DNA of 16,495 nucleotides. Origin: Thermococci archaeon (GTDB taxonomy: Archaea > Methanobacteriota_B > Thermococci > Thermococcales > Thermococcaceae). The stretch is from NCBI GenBank assembly GCA_003663525.1, contig QMUF01000017.1, positions 1 to 16,495 of the forward strand. The letters are read 5' to 3'. Positions 6,208 to 13,047 of the stretch are shown here, piece after piece; position 1 is the first letter of the stretch, and each line of letters starts with the position of its first letter. A program made the position numbers and the translations under genes. The notes beneath the pieces were generated by a model. It was given only the letters and a program-made list of their open reading frames with translations, ran no database searches and had not been told where the DNA came from.

Positions 6208-7566
6208 TTAACTGAAAGCGTTCTCAAAATCTTCTAAATCCCACACAAACCAACCCTCACTTTTAAGAGCTTCCTTACCCTTCACATCCTTCGCTATTAC
6301 TCCACAATGCATTTGCCAGTCTTCCAGCTTAAGGTGTTCACTCTTACGCTCCAAGTCTTTCAAAATTCCCCTCGCCCCTTTCTCGCTCAATTCCTTCCAC
6401 TTTACCTCCACCAACAGGCCTTTTTTCTCCCTCTCATTCAATGCAACGAGATCAATTTCCTCGTTTTTATGCCACCACTTTCCAATCTTCGTAAATTTAA
6501 ACGGCAGCCTTCCATGCTTATTAAGCTCTATCAAAAACTCTCTGGCCACTTTTTCGAAGGTCTTTCCAAGATAAGTATTGAAATTCCCCAGAAAATCCTG
6601 AATTGCCGGCTCAGGGTTGAGTGACTCTACATCCTCATAATGCGAACTGACGAAGCGGTGATAAAAGCGGAAGTACTCATCCTCTATAACATAAATCCCC
6701 CTCTTGGCTTTCTTCTCCGTTACTGGGACTTCCCGCCTCACAATCCCAAGATTCGAGAGCACTCTGAGATAGGTGGATAGGTCTTTGGCCTCCATCCCGG
6801 CATACTGTGCAATCTCGTTCAACCGGGTTTTCCCCATAGCTATGGCCTCGATAATCTGCATATACTTGGCTGGATTCCTAAGTTCCTCCATGAGGAGAAG
6901 CCTCGCCTCATTGAAAAGAAAAGCACTCGGCTCGAAGAAGTTGTTGATGATCTCCTCATCGCTCCCCGTTTTGAAGAACTCCATGTACCTGGGAATCCCC
7001 CATGTGACCCCATAGAGTCTTAAAAGCCTTTCGAAGTCCTTTCCAAACCACTCTACCATGTCGAAGAATCGGAACGGCCTCACCTTCAGAACACCGCTCG
7101 CTCGCCCGTATAGAGGGCTCTTGTAGCTGAGAACCTCACGCTCCATCATTCCAACGCTCGAACCGCAGAGAATAAGAGTAACCCCAGAGGCCTCAAGGAT
7201 TACATCCACCACCTCCTGAAACTCGGATGTAACACCCTTGCTTGCTTCTATTAGGTAAGGGAACTCATCGAAAACCACCAAAAGCTTTCCCTGCCCTCTT
7301 AGGAACTCAAATGCATCCCTAAAGCTTTCGAATTTTACCGGAGCACCAATAAAAGAACCTATTTCGTGAGAAAATCTCTCGATGTCTTTTTCATATCCCC
7401 TCTGGGAGCAGAGGAAATATATGCCCCTTTTATTCTCCAGCAATTTCCTCAAAAGGGCAGTCTTTCCCACCCTTCTTCTCCCATAGACCACAAAAAGCCG
7501 ATAACCCTCTTTGCATGCCTTTTCCAGAACTTCAAGCTCTCCCTTCCTATTTACAAATTTTCGAAT
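6208..7566 (-). CDS. Archaeal ATPase with DUF234-type C-terminal domain
   Basis: 452 residues from ATG 7566. IRKFVNRKGELEVLEKA precedes Walker A GRRRVGKTA (30-38); Walker B LLVVFDEFPYL has D101/E102; CGSSVGMM is the sensor strand. A winged-helix stretch (ARLLLMEELRNPAKYMQIIE, then LNEIAQYAGMEAKDLSTYLR) and EYFRFYHRFV mark the start of the DUF234 region, which ends with NEEIDLVAL and GLLVEVKW, an intact D...ExK nuclease-like motif. The longer possible start at 7626 is rejected because it reads through the TATA box and operator. The family is common in archaea, and its role is unproven. The gene appears complete and has its own promoter. Confidence 0.8.
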   Translation of the reverse strand: MRKFVNRKGELEVLEKACKEGYRLFVVYGRRRVGKTALLRKLLENKRGIYFLCSQRGYEKDIERFSHEIGSFIGAPVKFESFRDAFEFLRGQGKLLVVFDEFPYLIEASKGVTSEFQEVVDVILEASGVTLILCGSSVGMMEREVLSYKSPLYGRASGVLKVRPFRFFDMVEWFGKDFERLLRLYGVTWGIPRYMEFFKTGSDEEIINNFFEPSAFLFNEARLLLMEELRNPAKYMQIIEAIAMGKTRLNEIAQYAGMEAKDLSTYLRVLSNLGIVRREVPVTEKKAKRGIYVIEDEYFRFYHRFVSSHYEDVESLNPEPAIQDFLGNFNTYLGKTFEKVAREFLIELNKHGRLPFKFTKIGKWWHKNEEIDLVALNEREKKGLLVEVKWKELSEKGARGILKDLERKSEHLKLEDWQMHCGVIAKDVKGKEALKSEGWFVWDLEDFENAFS

Positions 7567-7601
7567 CATGATTATAATAAGCATGACTCGAATATTTAAA
7601 T
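7562..7601 (-). promoter_or_regulatory. TATA box and inverted repeat for the DUF234 ATPase
   Basis: CGAATCATG (7562-7570) and CATGACTCG (7582-7590) form a 9-base inverted repeat with one mismatch. Next to it the minus strand reads AATATTTAAATATT (about 7588-7601), a strong TATA element. Transcription would start near 7570, almost at ATG 7566, so the operator covers the start site. Confidence 0.65.
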
Positions 7602-7656
7602 ATTTTGGTTTTAGCAGGAAAAACAAAGCGGGGTTTAAAATGGGGAACCCACTTGC

Positions 7657-7697
7657 CTAAATACCAATCTTCCTCGCCTCGCTCATGGGTTCACCCG
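7657..7697 (-). other. Relic gene start (GGTG-ATGAGCGAGGC), border copy C
   Basis: GCGGGTGAACCC precedes ATG 7686, followed by only ten codons (MSEARKIGI, stop at 7657). The stop of the nucleotidyltransferase gene (7691) overlaps the ribosome site, so this was evidently the next gene of that operon. MSEARKI matches the start of the frame at 5684 (MSERQKI) and of archaeal flippases; the rest has been lost. Confidence 0.6.
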
Positions 7698-8377
7698 CTT
7701 ATTTCTTTCAAATATTCTCTAAGATGGATAAGCCCTTTTACAGTCCCAATCTGACTCATTAAAAGGTCAACACGGTGCATCATTAACTGGATTAGATCCT
7801 TAAGGGATTCATCCATGGAAAGCTGGTTTTCAAGCTCCTGAATAATTGTGCTATAATCTAGCCCGGTTTCGACAAGTGCGATCAAATCCTCGACGTCCCT
7901 CACTCTTTCCGTTGAGGTTACGCTTTTAAACAAAAAGATGTCCTCTTTTGAAATAAGGTAGACCTCAAAGAACTCATGAGATTCAAACTCTCCAGGAACT
8001 TCTGCCCTCAAGACCATAGACTCAGACAGGTACAGCTTGCCGAGAACCCTCTTCACAAAAACATCAAGGTTGAACCCATGTAGGGGATGTATGTATCTAG
8101 CACTCATCCCCAGATCATAGTTCCATTGAGAACTGTACTGTCTCACATAAACGGGTAGTTTTGGCAATGGGGCTTCTAAAAGGTTTTGCAAAAGAGAAAA
8201 CTGCTTCCTGTTTAGGACTACAATGTCAATGTCCTTCGTCGCACTCTTGAGTCCCCTGAGAGCCAAATTTCCACCACCAACTAAATAGACCTGCAGGGGC
8301 TCAATGTGCAGTAATCTGGCTTTCTTCTCCATCAGGTGAAGTTCGGATATTATTTTCTCTCTGGTTACCGCACCCAC
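7691..8377 (-). CDS. Nucleotidyltransferase-fold protein, probable toxin of a wHTH/NTase pair
   Basis: 228 residues. YLVGGGNLALRG (31-42) followed by TKDIDIVV (47-54) is the GG...DxD signature of minimal nucleotidyltransferases, with D49 and D51 as likely metal ligands. The C-terminal third is helical (ERVRDVEDLIALVETGLDY). It starts with GTG at 8377 and overlaps the stop of the wHTH gene by 13 bases, so the two are coupled. By analogy with AbiEi/AbiEii and MNT-type systems it is a plausible toxin that modifies RNA or protein with nucleotides, but it belongs to a different branch from the AbiEii proteins here. The gene looks intact. Confidence 0.7.
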   Translation of the reverse strand: MGAVTREKIISELHLMEKKARLLHIEPLQVYLVGGGNLALRGLKSATKDIDIVVLNRKQFSLLQNLLEAPLPKLPVYVRQYSSQWNYDLGMSARYIHPLHGFNLDVFVKRVLGKLYLSESMVLRAEVPGEFESHEFFEVYLISKEDIFLFKSVTSTERVRDVEDLIALVETGLDYSTIIQELENQLSMDESLKDLIQLMMHRVDLLMSQIGTVKGLIHLREYLKEISG

Positions 8378-9309
8378 TTCTCTTCACCGAAGTACATTTT
8401 GAAGATCTCTTTCACTTCCCCCATGGATGGATAAGGGTATCTTTTAACCTCTTCGCCTTTGAGGTGTTTCAACAATTCGCTCACGCTGATATCATATTTC
8501 ATGCCAACCCTAAAAAGGTTCTTTTGATCTATTTTATCCTTGTGTGCCAGCAAAAGGACAATTGAATACAGAATCGTCCTGGGATTAAAATCAATGAGCA
8601 GCGCATGCACAATAACCTCTTCCAGGGAAAGGCCTTTTGCTTTCTCAGAATAATAATAGTGATACCGTCCGGTTCCAATAAGCTCCATTCCAAAGTCACT
8701 AAACCTCTCAAGTCCGGTTAGATGAAAGTTTCCAACATCTTTTCCCTTATACTCTCTCGTTGACAGAATAAATTCCCCAACTCCACTCCAAACTAGGGTG
8801 GAGTCCTCAGAGAACTCTTTCGCTTTTAGAGTGTTTTGCAGCTCGTAAAACTCCTCTGCAAACTCGTGGAACAATCCATACCTCTCCACCAGAAAATATC
8901 CTCCCTCCTTTTTCCCAATAAGGCCATAACTAGAAAGCTTATCAATTACATGGTAGAGGGTGCTCCTCGAAAGATTGGCCTTTATACAGAGCTCATAAGC
9001 ACCTAATGGGGCCTCCCTGAGAACTGCGAGAAGGGAGAGATTCCTTCCGCTCAGAATCTCATCAAGGGGCATGTGGCCAAATTTAGACACCAATTTTCTA
9101 AAAAGCTCTGCAGGCTTTGCCTCACTTAATGACACTATCTTGTACTTTCCTCTTTTTTCCGTCTTTACGAGACCTTTTCTTTCAAGAGACGTAACGAGAA
9201 TAGAGGTCCGGTAAATGGATAAACCCAATTCATTAGCTAATTCGGTTACAGATTTTTTTCTCTCAAGCTTTAAGAGAACCTTAACTTCCATTCTTGACAG
9301 GCCATCCAT
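8365..9309 (-). CDS. Double winged-helix regulator, probable antitoxin partner of the nucleotidyltransferase
   Basis: 314 residues from ATG 9309. Two HTH units are visible: residues about 10-60 (SVTELANELGLSIYRTSILV) and about 95-150 (APLGAYELCIKANLSRSTLY). The remaining C-terminal part, with LIGTGRYHYYYSE and VIVHALLIDFNPRT, is an uncharacterised domain found in archaeal proteins encoded beside nucleotidyltransferases. A TTG two codons upstream (9315) is possible but less likely; ATG 9309 is at the predicted transcription start, implying a leaderless message. It is probably an autorepressor acting at the palindrome 9309-9358 and may neutralise the downstream enzyme. Confidence 0.7.
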   Translation of the reverse strand: MDGLSRMEVKVLLKLERKKSVTELANELGLSIYRTSILVTSLERKGLVKTEKRGKYKIVSLSEAKPAELFRKLVSKFGHMPLDEILSGRNLSLLAVLREAPLGAYELCIKANLSRSTLYHVIDKLSSYGLIGKKEGGYFLVERYGLFHEFAEEFYELQNTLKAKEFSEDSTLVWSGVGEFILSTREYKGKDVGNFHLTGLERFSDFGMELIGTGRYHYYYSEKAKGLSLEEVIVHALLIDFNPRTILYSIVLLLAHKDKIDQKNLFRVGMKYDISVSELLKHLKGEEVKRYPYPSMGEVKEIFKMYFGEEKWVR

Positions 9310-9358
9310 GTCCAAAAATTAGAAAGTATTATATATAACATTTTTGGTTTTTTGGACA
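9309..9358 (-). promoter_or_regulatory. TATA box between perfect 10-bp inverted arms
   Basis: TGTCCAAAAA (9309-9318) and TTTTTGGACA (9349-9358) are perfect inverted copies 30 bases apart; a further partial arm TTTTTGG lies at 9341-9347. Between them the minus strand has GTTATATATAAT (about 9328-9339), an excellent TATA box that would start transcription at about ATG 9309. The first arm overlaps the start codon, so binding would block initiation. Confidence 0.75.
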
Positions 9359-9393
9359 GATTTTGCGGAGCTCGCCTCGCTCATGGAGCACCT
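9319..9393 (-). other. Relic gene start (GGTG-ATGAGCGAGGC), border copy D
   Basis: AAAAGGTGCTCC is followed by ATG 9384 and a 21-codon frame (MSEASSAKS...) that runs into the operator and TATA box of the next unit and stops at 9319. It follows the broken AbiEii toxin by about 60 bases. Only the ribosome site and the first four or five codons match the other border copies. Confidence 0.55.
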
Positions 9394-9453
9394 TTTGCAT
9401 CATTATTGCTTCATCTTTGCATCATTTGGATCGTAGTAGTTTATCCCATTTGG

Positions 9454-9715
9454 CTATCCTATGTTTTTGTTAAAGGTTCCTTCATTAAAGAACCCTTCCA
9501 CCCTAAAGCGCAGGCTTTCAATGAGTTCTTCCCAGTTTGGACGTAGTGTCTTAGGGATAAACCCTGTTGAGTGCAGTCCCACCTTTTAGGATTGCTTTCT
9601 CGCCAAAAATTTCCCACAGCTGGCTTAAGAGCAATGATATTTTTTCCTCCTTGTCCACATAGTTTAAGCCCAATCCAGTCTTGGCAGCTGTATATTTTAG
9701 CATTCTCTCATCCAT
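9454..9715 (-). pseudogene. AbiEii-type toxin remnant with its centre deleted
   Basis: From ATG 9715 the frame encodes about 54 residues: MDERMLKYTAAKTGLGLNYV, then LWEIFGEKAILKGGTALNRV, stopping at TAA 9551. The KGGTAL motif is the N-terminal half of the nucleotidyltransferase signature; the DxD half is absent. After the stop another frame reads TLRPNWEELIESLRFRVEGF and ends at TAG 9454, which looks like the C-terminal helix of the same protein. An intact toxin would be about 250-300 residues, so some 150-200 residues have been lost and the enzyme must be dead. The start overlaps the AbiEi stop by 8 bases. Confidence 0.75.
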
Positions 9716-10496
9716 ACGCCCACCCCAAAATTCTTTCCTTTCCAAGGTTGTCGATCAGCTTCCATTCCTTGGTACCCTTTCCCTTAGAAGGAAGCGTTGG
9801 AACAAGCTTAGTCCATGTTTTAACCCTACCCTTAAAATATTCAATAACACCCCCCGGAACATCAACACCGAGATCTTTCACAAGCTCCAAAATGTAACCT
9901 GTCCTCTGGCAGAGAGAATTGCTCGCAAACCGTTTAAAGTAGCTCAAGAACTCATCCCAATCCATTTTCTCAGCCTCGTAGAGTGCTTTTGTTACCTCGG
10001 AATAACCCCCGCAGTACTGAGGTTTATAAAAGCAGTCAAAGAAAGTTTTAGCCAAGGTAGATGTGTAGATCCCATTCTTGAAGGTCATCCCCACTGCTTT
10101 TTCACCCAAGGCAACAGCTTTTACGGTGTATTCCCCTATTTCTTTCTCACCGGACTTTCTTGGCGTTGCCACGAATATCGTGAACGGCTCATACTCAATA
10201 AGGCCGTAGAGCCTCAATGCTGAGGAGAATGCAATGTAGCCCGGGAAGAGCATGAGTGCTATTTGGTATGGGTTTTTTATCAGAGGTTTTCCGGATTCCT
10301 CGTTTACAAGGTAAAGACCTCTTTTAAGTCTATACAGGTAGCCTTTCCTGACAAGACTTGAGAGTACTTTCTTAATCATACCCTTGCTTAATCCTGGAAA
10401 GAGCTCCTCTACTTCTTGAATTGTTACTATATCTGTGCTCTTGAGAGCGCTGATCAATTCCTGTTCAGTTCTTGAAAAGTAGTAATTTTTCATCAT
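9708..10496 (-). CDS. AbiEi-family antitoxin / regulator, orphaned
   Basis: 262 residues. N-terminal winged helix (about 10-65: TIQEVEELFPGLSKGMIKKV, wing GLYLVNE), then the AbiEi domain with YIAFSSALRLYGL, FVATPRKSG, TLAKTFFDCF and the CGG motif in KPQYCGGYSEV. The C-terminus is a GWAYG-ended tail. The reading frame is undamaged although the partner toxin is deleted, so it is either retained for regulation or only recently orphaned. Two adjacent ATG codons (10496 and 10493) can start it; both lie beside the operator at 10498-10518. Confidence 0.8.
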   Translation of the reverse strand: MMKNYYFSRTEQELISALKSTDIVTIQEVEELFPGLSKGMIKKVLSSLVRKGYLYRLKRGLYLVNEESGKPLIKNPYQIALMLFPGYIAFSSALRLYGLIEYEPFTIFVATPRKSGEKEIGEYTVKAVALGEKAVGMTFKNGIYTSTLAKTFFDCFYKPQYCGGYSEVTKALYEAEKMDWDEFLSYFKRFASNSLCQRTGYILELVKDLGVDVPGGVIEYFKGRVKTWTKLVPTLPSKGKGTKEWKLIDNLGKERILGWAYG

Positions 10497-10497
10497 A

Positions 10498-10533
10498 TGG
10501 TGACTATTTTGGTCACCAACTTAATAAATTTTT
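10498..10533 (-). promoter_or_regulatory. Operator and TATA box of the second AbiE unit
   Basis: TGGTGAC (10498-10504) and GTCACCA (10512-10518) are perfect 7-base inverted arms with a 7-base spacer. The minus strand then has AAATTTATTAAG (about 10519-10530) as TATA element. The operator lies between TATA and ATG, so a bound AbiEi dimer would occlude the start site. Confidence 0.65.
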
Positions 10534-10875
10534 CGACATACAAGAACCGAAATGTACATGAAGTGCATAGCCCGTTAATTTGCCGCAGAATATCTTTCAA
10601 AGCAACAAAATCAATATCTAAGGATAAGAGGGCTCTGCTCCCTAATTTCTGAGCCTGCTTAACCGTGTAAAGTTTCTCCTTCACTACCATACACTCACAT
10701 TTAATCACTAAAAGTTTTAAAGATTTCAGTCAGAAGGAACTGTTGATTAGGCATTAGTCGAATAAAAGTGAAGACACTAGCAAAATGGTACGCGAGGGAA
10801 AGGCAAAAACTCGAGGATTACACGGTTTCTTTAGGGCCCAAATCCCACGCCAACAATTATCAAACAAAAGCCACG
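10534..10875. other. 342-base gap with only weak coding remnants
   Basis: No complete gene is visible. On the minus strand ATG 10690 begins MVVKEKLYTVKQA, which resembles the start of MerR-like HTH domains in IS607-type serine recombinases, but resemblance ends after 13 codons. On the plus strand about 10769-10860 reads KTLAKWYARERQKLEDYTVS, reminiscent of a transposase fragment but unassigned. The minus strand has a TATA-like CTTTAAAACTTTTAG near 10710-10725. I regard the gap as the scar of a lost mobile element. Confidence 0.3.
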
Positions 10876-11385
10876 TCAGTAGATTATAACTTTTTTAACC
10901 CCCTCAAGCCTTGAGACCTCATTCACAAGGTCGCCAGGAATTGGCTCTCCAGCAACAATCATAATCCTCCCCCAGGGATTAAACCTAAAATCCTCTGCAA
11001 CGACTTGAACAACGTTAATGCCTCTTTCCGCAATCTTTGACACAACTCTCACAAGAACTCCTACACCTCTTGGTTCCGTCTCAATTTCAACTACACCATA
11101 ACCAAGGTGTTTACCAACATGCTTCAAGCAAACCGTCGACTCAAGCCTCTTAAATACTTCCCTAAGCTCGGGCGTCTTTAAAATCATTACGGCCGTTTTC
11201 TTGACGACCCTTTTCTGAACATTCAATGCCCCTGCTATTTTGGTGTAGGGCACTTCAATGTCCCCGCACCTTACCCTCGCATCTTCCGTCACCTTAAGCC
11301 CATACTTGAGGAGGAGCTTCACCACCCGCCTTCTTGCTGGGTACTCATCAAAGCACTCTTCAATGGTCCTCCACACACTACTCAC
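10876..11385 (-). CDS. ACT-domain regulator of amino-acid metabolism (COG2150 type)
   Basis: 169 residues from GTG 11385, which overlaps the TBP stop by 8 bases (GTGAGTAG). The N-terminal half (about 1-75) is helical with [20 protein letters not shown], an HTH-like element; the C-terminal half (about 90-168) is an ACT domain: [20 protein letters not shown], then a second half-repeat ending [11 protein letters not shown] domains bind amino acids or other small ligands. It is the last gene of the operon that starts with the zinc ribbon at 12653, and is presumably made together with the TBP. The exact ligand is not evident. Confidence 0.75.
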   Translation of the reverse strand: MSSVWRTIEECFDEYPARRRVVKLLLKYGLKVTEDARVRCGDIEVPYTKIAGALNVQKRVVKKTAVMILKTPELREVFKRLESTVCLKHVGKHLGYGVVEIETEPRGVGVLVRVVSKIAERGINVVQVVAEDFRFNPWGRIMIVAGEPIPGDLVNEVSRLEGVKKVIIY

Positions 11386-11965
11386 CCATCAACTCATACT
11401 TCTCAAGCTCATGAAGGAGGTTTCTAACAGCCCTCCAAGCATCATGCTCACTCTTTACACCACTGCAAACAATTCTCCCAGTAGTGAAGAGGAGTATAGC
11501 TGCTTTAGGCTCCCTAACACGATAAATTACTCCTGGAAAAATTTCAGGCTCAAACTCACAATTAGGCAGCGCAAGAGCAACAGTATTGAGATTAAACTCC
11601 CTCCCAAGATCACCACTGAAAACCATGTTTTGAACACTAATCTCAGGAGCGCGGTGGAATTTAACCCCAATTTTTGAAAGCACTTTAACAAGTTTCGAAA
11701 CTGCTGCTTGAACATCATCAAAACTCTTACCTCCAGTCACGACGCTTTTTCCAGTGTTGAAGAGGAGGAGAGCAACTCTCGGCTCACTAAAGTGGCAAAT
11801 AATTCCCGGGAATTCTTCGGGATTGAACCTTAAAGCCGTGAGGAATTCTCCAAGGTTTGGATTTTGAAGTGCCGTCATGACTTCATCCAGGTTTAGGGAA
11901 GTGAATAAGTCAACGGACGCTACAATGTTCTCAACCTTAAGCTTCACTCCACTCAAGTCAACCAT
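11378..11965 (-). CDS. tbp: TATA-box-binding protein, divergent form with an insertion in repeat 1
   Basis: 195 residues from ATG 11965, chosen for the [10 protein letters not shown] start and the GGGGGTGTGATT ribosome site; a longer TTG start at 11983 is unlikely. The saddle consists of two direct repeats (about 8-107 and 108-190). The four phenylalanines that intercalate into TATA DNA are present: F52 (EEFPG), F69 (LLLFNTGK), F143 (EIFPG) and F160 (LLFTTGR). Compared with Thermococcales TBPs as I remember them, repeat 1 has about 8 extra residues (LGEFLTAL, 38-45), and the acidic C-terminal tail is missing. It lies in an operon with two Lrp-type ligand-binding proteins upstream and an ACT regulator downstream. 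It may be the only TBP of the genome or a second, specialised one; the window cannot decide. Confidence 0.9.
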   Translation of the reverse strand: MVDLSGVKLKVENIVASVDLFTSLNLDEVMTALQNPNLGEFLTALRFNPEEFPGIICHFSEPRVALLLFNTGKSVVTGGKSFDDVQAAVSKLVKVLSKIGVKFHRAPEISVQNMVFSGDLGREFNLNTVALALPNCEFEPEIFPGVIYRVREPKAAILLFTTGRIVCSGVKSEHDAWRAVRNLLHELEKYELMGE

Positions 11966-11983
11966 AATCACACCCCCAAGCAA

Positions 11984-12223
11984 TCAATCCTCCCCCAAAT
12001 ACCCAACCACTTCCGCTGTCACACTCATGACACCATTAACATTCTGCACGTCACGCAAGATTCTTTTCAATTCCCTCAAATCCGCAGCCTCAACTTCAAT
12101 TATTGCATCGTAAGGCCCAGTCACTGCATCAGCCTTTATTACGCCTTGTATTGCCCTAACTTCCTCAAGAACTCTCTTAATCCTTCCAACTTCAACCGTT
12201 AACAAAATGTACGCTCTAACCAT
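11984..12223 (-). CDS. Stand-alone Lrp/AsnC ligand-binding (RAM) domain protein, copy 1
   Basis: 79 residues from ATG 12223 with ribosome site GAGGTGATT. It is one RAM domain: AYILLTVEVGRIKRVLEEVR, GVIKADAVTGPYDAIIEVEA, then LKRILRDVQNVNGV. The GPYDAI motif is characteristic. There is no DNA-binding HTH, so it is the kind of protein known to assemble into oligomers with Lrp-type regulators or to sense amino acids alone. The stop is 18 bases before the TBP start. It resembles its upstream neighbour in fold but not closely in sequence. Confidence 0.8.
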   Translation of the reverse strand: MVRAYILLTVEVGRIKRVLEEVRAIQGVIKADAVTGPYDAIIEVEAADLRELKRILRDVQNVNGVMSVTAEVVGYLGED

Positions 12224-12228
12224 TCCAA

Positions 12229-12474
12229 TCACCTCTCCCAACCATAAGAGGTTGCGATAAGGGTTTCACTCATCACAGCTTCCCTAATCTTTCTTAGAAC
12301 TTTATCGCGGAAGTCATTCAGCCCGCTAACACCCTCAACCTCAATCTTGACAATAACATCATACTCCCCGCAAACCTTGTAAACCTCCTTCACCCTAGGA
12401 TCGGTTTTAAGCTTCTCAATAACTTTATTCTCATCCCCGGACTTCATGATGATTAAAACGAATGCCGTGATCAC
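12229..12474 (-). CDS. Stand-alone Lrp/AsnC ligand-binding (RAM) domain protein, copy 2
   Basis: 81 residues from GTG 12474, supported by a strong GGAGGGTGA site and a 4-base GTGA overlap with the zinc-ribbon stop. It has the RAM pattern: ITAFVLIIMKSGDENKVIEK, VKEVYKVCGEYDVIVKIEV, then a helix and ETLIATSYGWER. GEYDV replaces the GPYDA of its neighbour. It also lacks an HTH. Having two different RAM subunits next to each other suggests a hetero-oligomer. Confidence 0.8.
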   Translation of the reverse strand: MITAFVLIIMKSGDENKVIEKLKTDPRVKEVYKVCGEYDVIVKIEVEGVSGLNDFRDKVLRKIREAVMSETLIATSYGWER

Positions 12475-12653
12475 GAGTCACCCTCCAATGGTTCGAACTT
12501 GTACTCCATGATGGCCTTAAACTTTCGACCGCATTTTGGGCACTTCACAGTATCGCCAGGGCCCAACACTATTACGGTGAAAACGTGCCCACAATCACAT
12601 TCTAGTTTTGCCTTTACTAGGGAGAATTCATCCTCATAACTCAAGAGCTTCAC
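12471..12653 (-). CDS. Small zinc-ribbon protein, first gene of the TBP operon
   Basis: About 60 residues from GTG 12653 (site GGTGGTC six bases before it); an earlier GTG at 12686 would add eleven residues and overlap the biotin-carrier frame. Metal ligands are ECDCGHVF and CPKCGRKF, a C-x-C...C-x2-C pattern typical of small archaeal zinc ribbons related to transcription or translation factors. Position at the head of a TBP operon favours a role in transcription, but nothing in the sequence proves it. Confidence 0.6.
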   Translation of the reverse strand: MKLLSYEDEFSLVKAKLECDCGHVFTVIVLGPGDTVKCPKCGRKFKAIMEYKFEPLEGDS

Positions 12654-12680
12654 AATGACCACCGTAATAAGTTTGGAAGT

Positions 12681-13010
12681 TTGCACGTTAAGTTTTATGG
12701 TGCTAGGATTATCACTTCATCAGCAGCATTCTGCAAGGCTTCAACTTCGGCTCCGAGTGTTCCAATTGAAATTTCAAAACCGCAAGTGGTTACTAGTGGC
12801 AATGCTGTCACTGCTCCAATGCCTGGGAAAATATTAAGAATTCTCGTGAATGAGGGTGAGAAAGTTAAAGTGGGTCAAGAATTACTGGTGTTAGAGGCCA
12901 TGAAGATGGAGAATGAAATCCCAGCGCCCAAGGATGATGTTGTTATCAAAATACTCGTAAATGAAGGAGAAACTGTTGATACGGGGCAACCACTAATAAA
13001 AATTGAGTGA
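12681..13010 (+). pseudogene. Biotin carrier subunit of a decarboxylase, N-terminus lost
   Basis: The biotinyl domain is complete: VTAPMPGKI, then EAMKMENEI with the biotin-accepting lysine at residue 75 counting from TTG 12681, and VDTGQPLIKIE at the end. The family's usual N-terminal segment of about 40-60 residues and alanine/proline-rich linker are missing or degenerate, and the only start in reach is a TTG without a good ribosome site, in sequence that also serves the divergent zinc-ribbon gene. Thermococcales carry this subunit (methylmalonyl-CoA or oxaloacetate decarboxylase gamma) beside alpha and delta subunits; no alpha subunit is present here. A shortened functional carrier remains possible. 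Confidence 0.65.
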
Positions 13011-13047
13011 TGAAAAAGTGAGTTTCTTCCATTGTGAAGTGCAGGAA

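Noticed and set aside
7566..7626. Longer N-terminus for the DUF234 ATPase
   Set aside because: The extra 20 codons run through the TATA box and operator and encode a hydrophobic, atypical stretch; the family start is at MIRKF.
9571..10223. Two overlapping plus-strand frames of 108 and 180 codons
   Set aside because: Both are antisense to the AbiEi/AbiEii unit and lack ribosome sites and recognisable domains.
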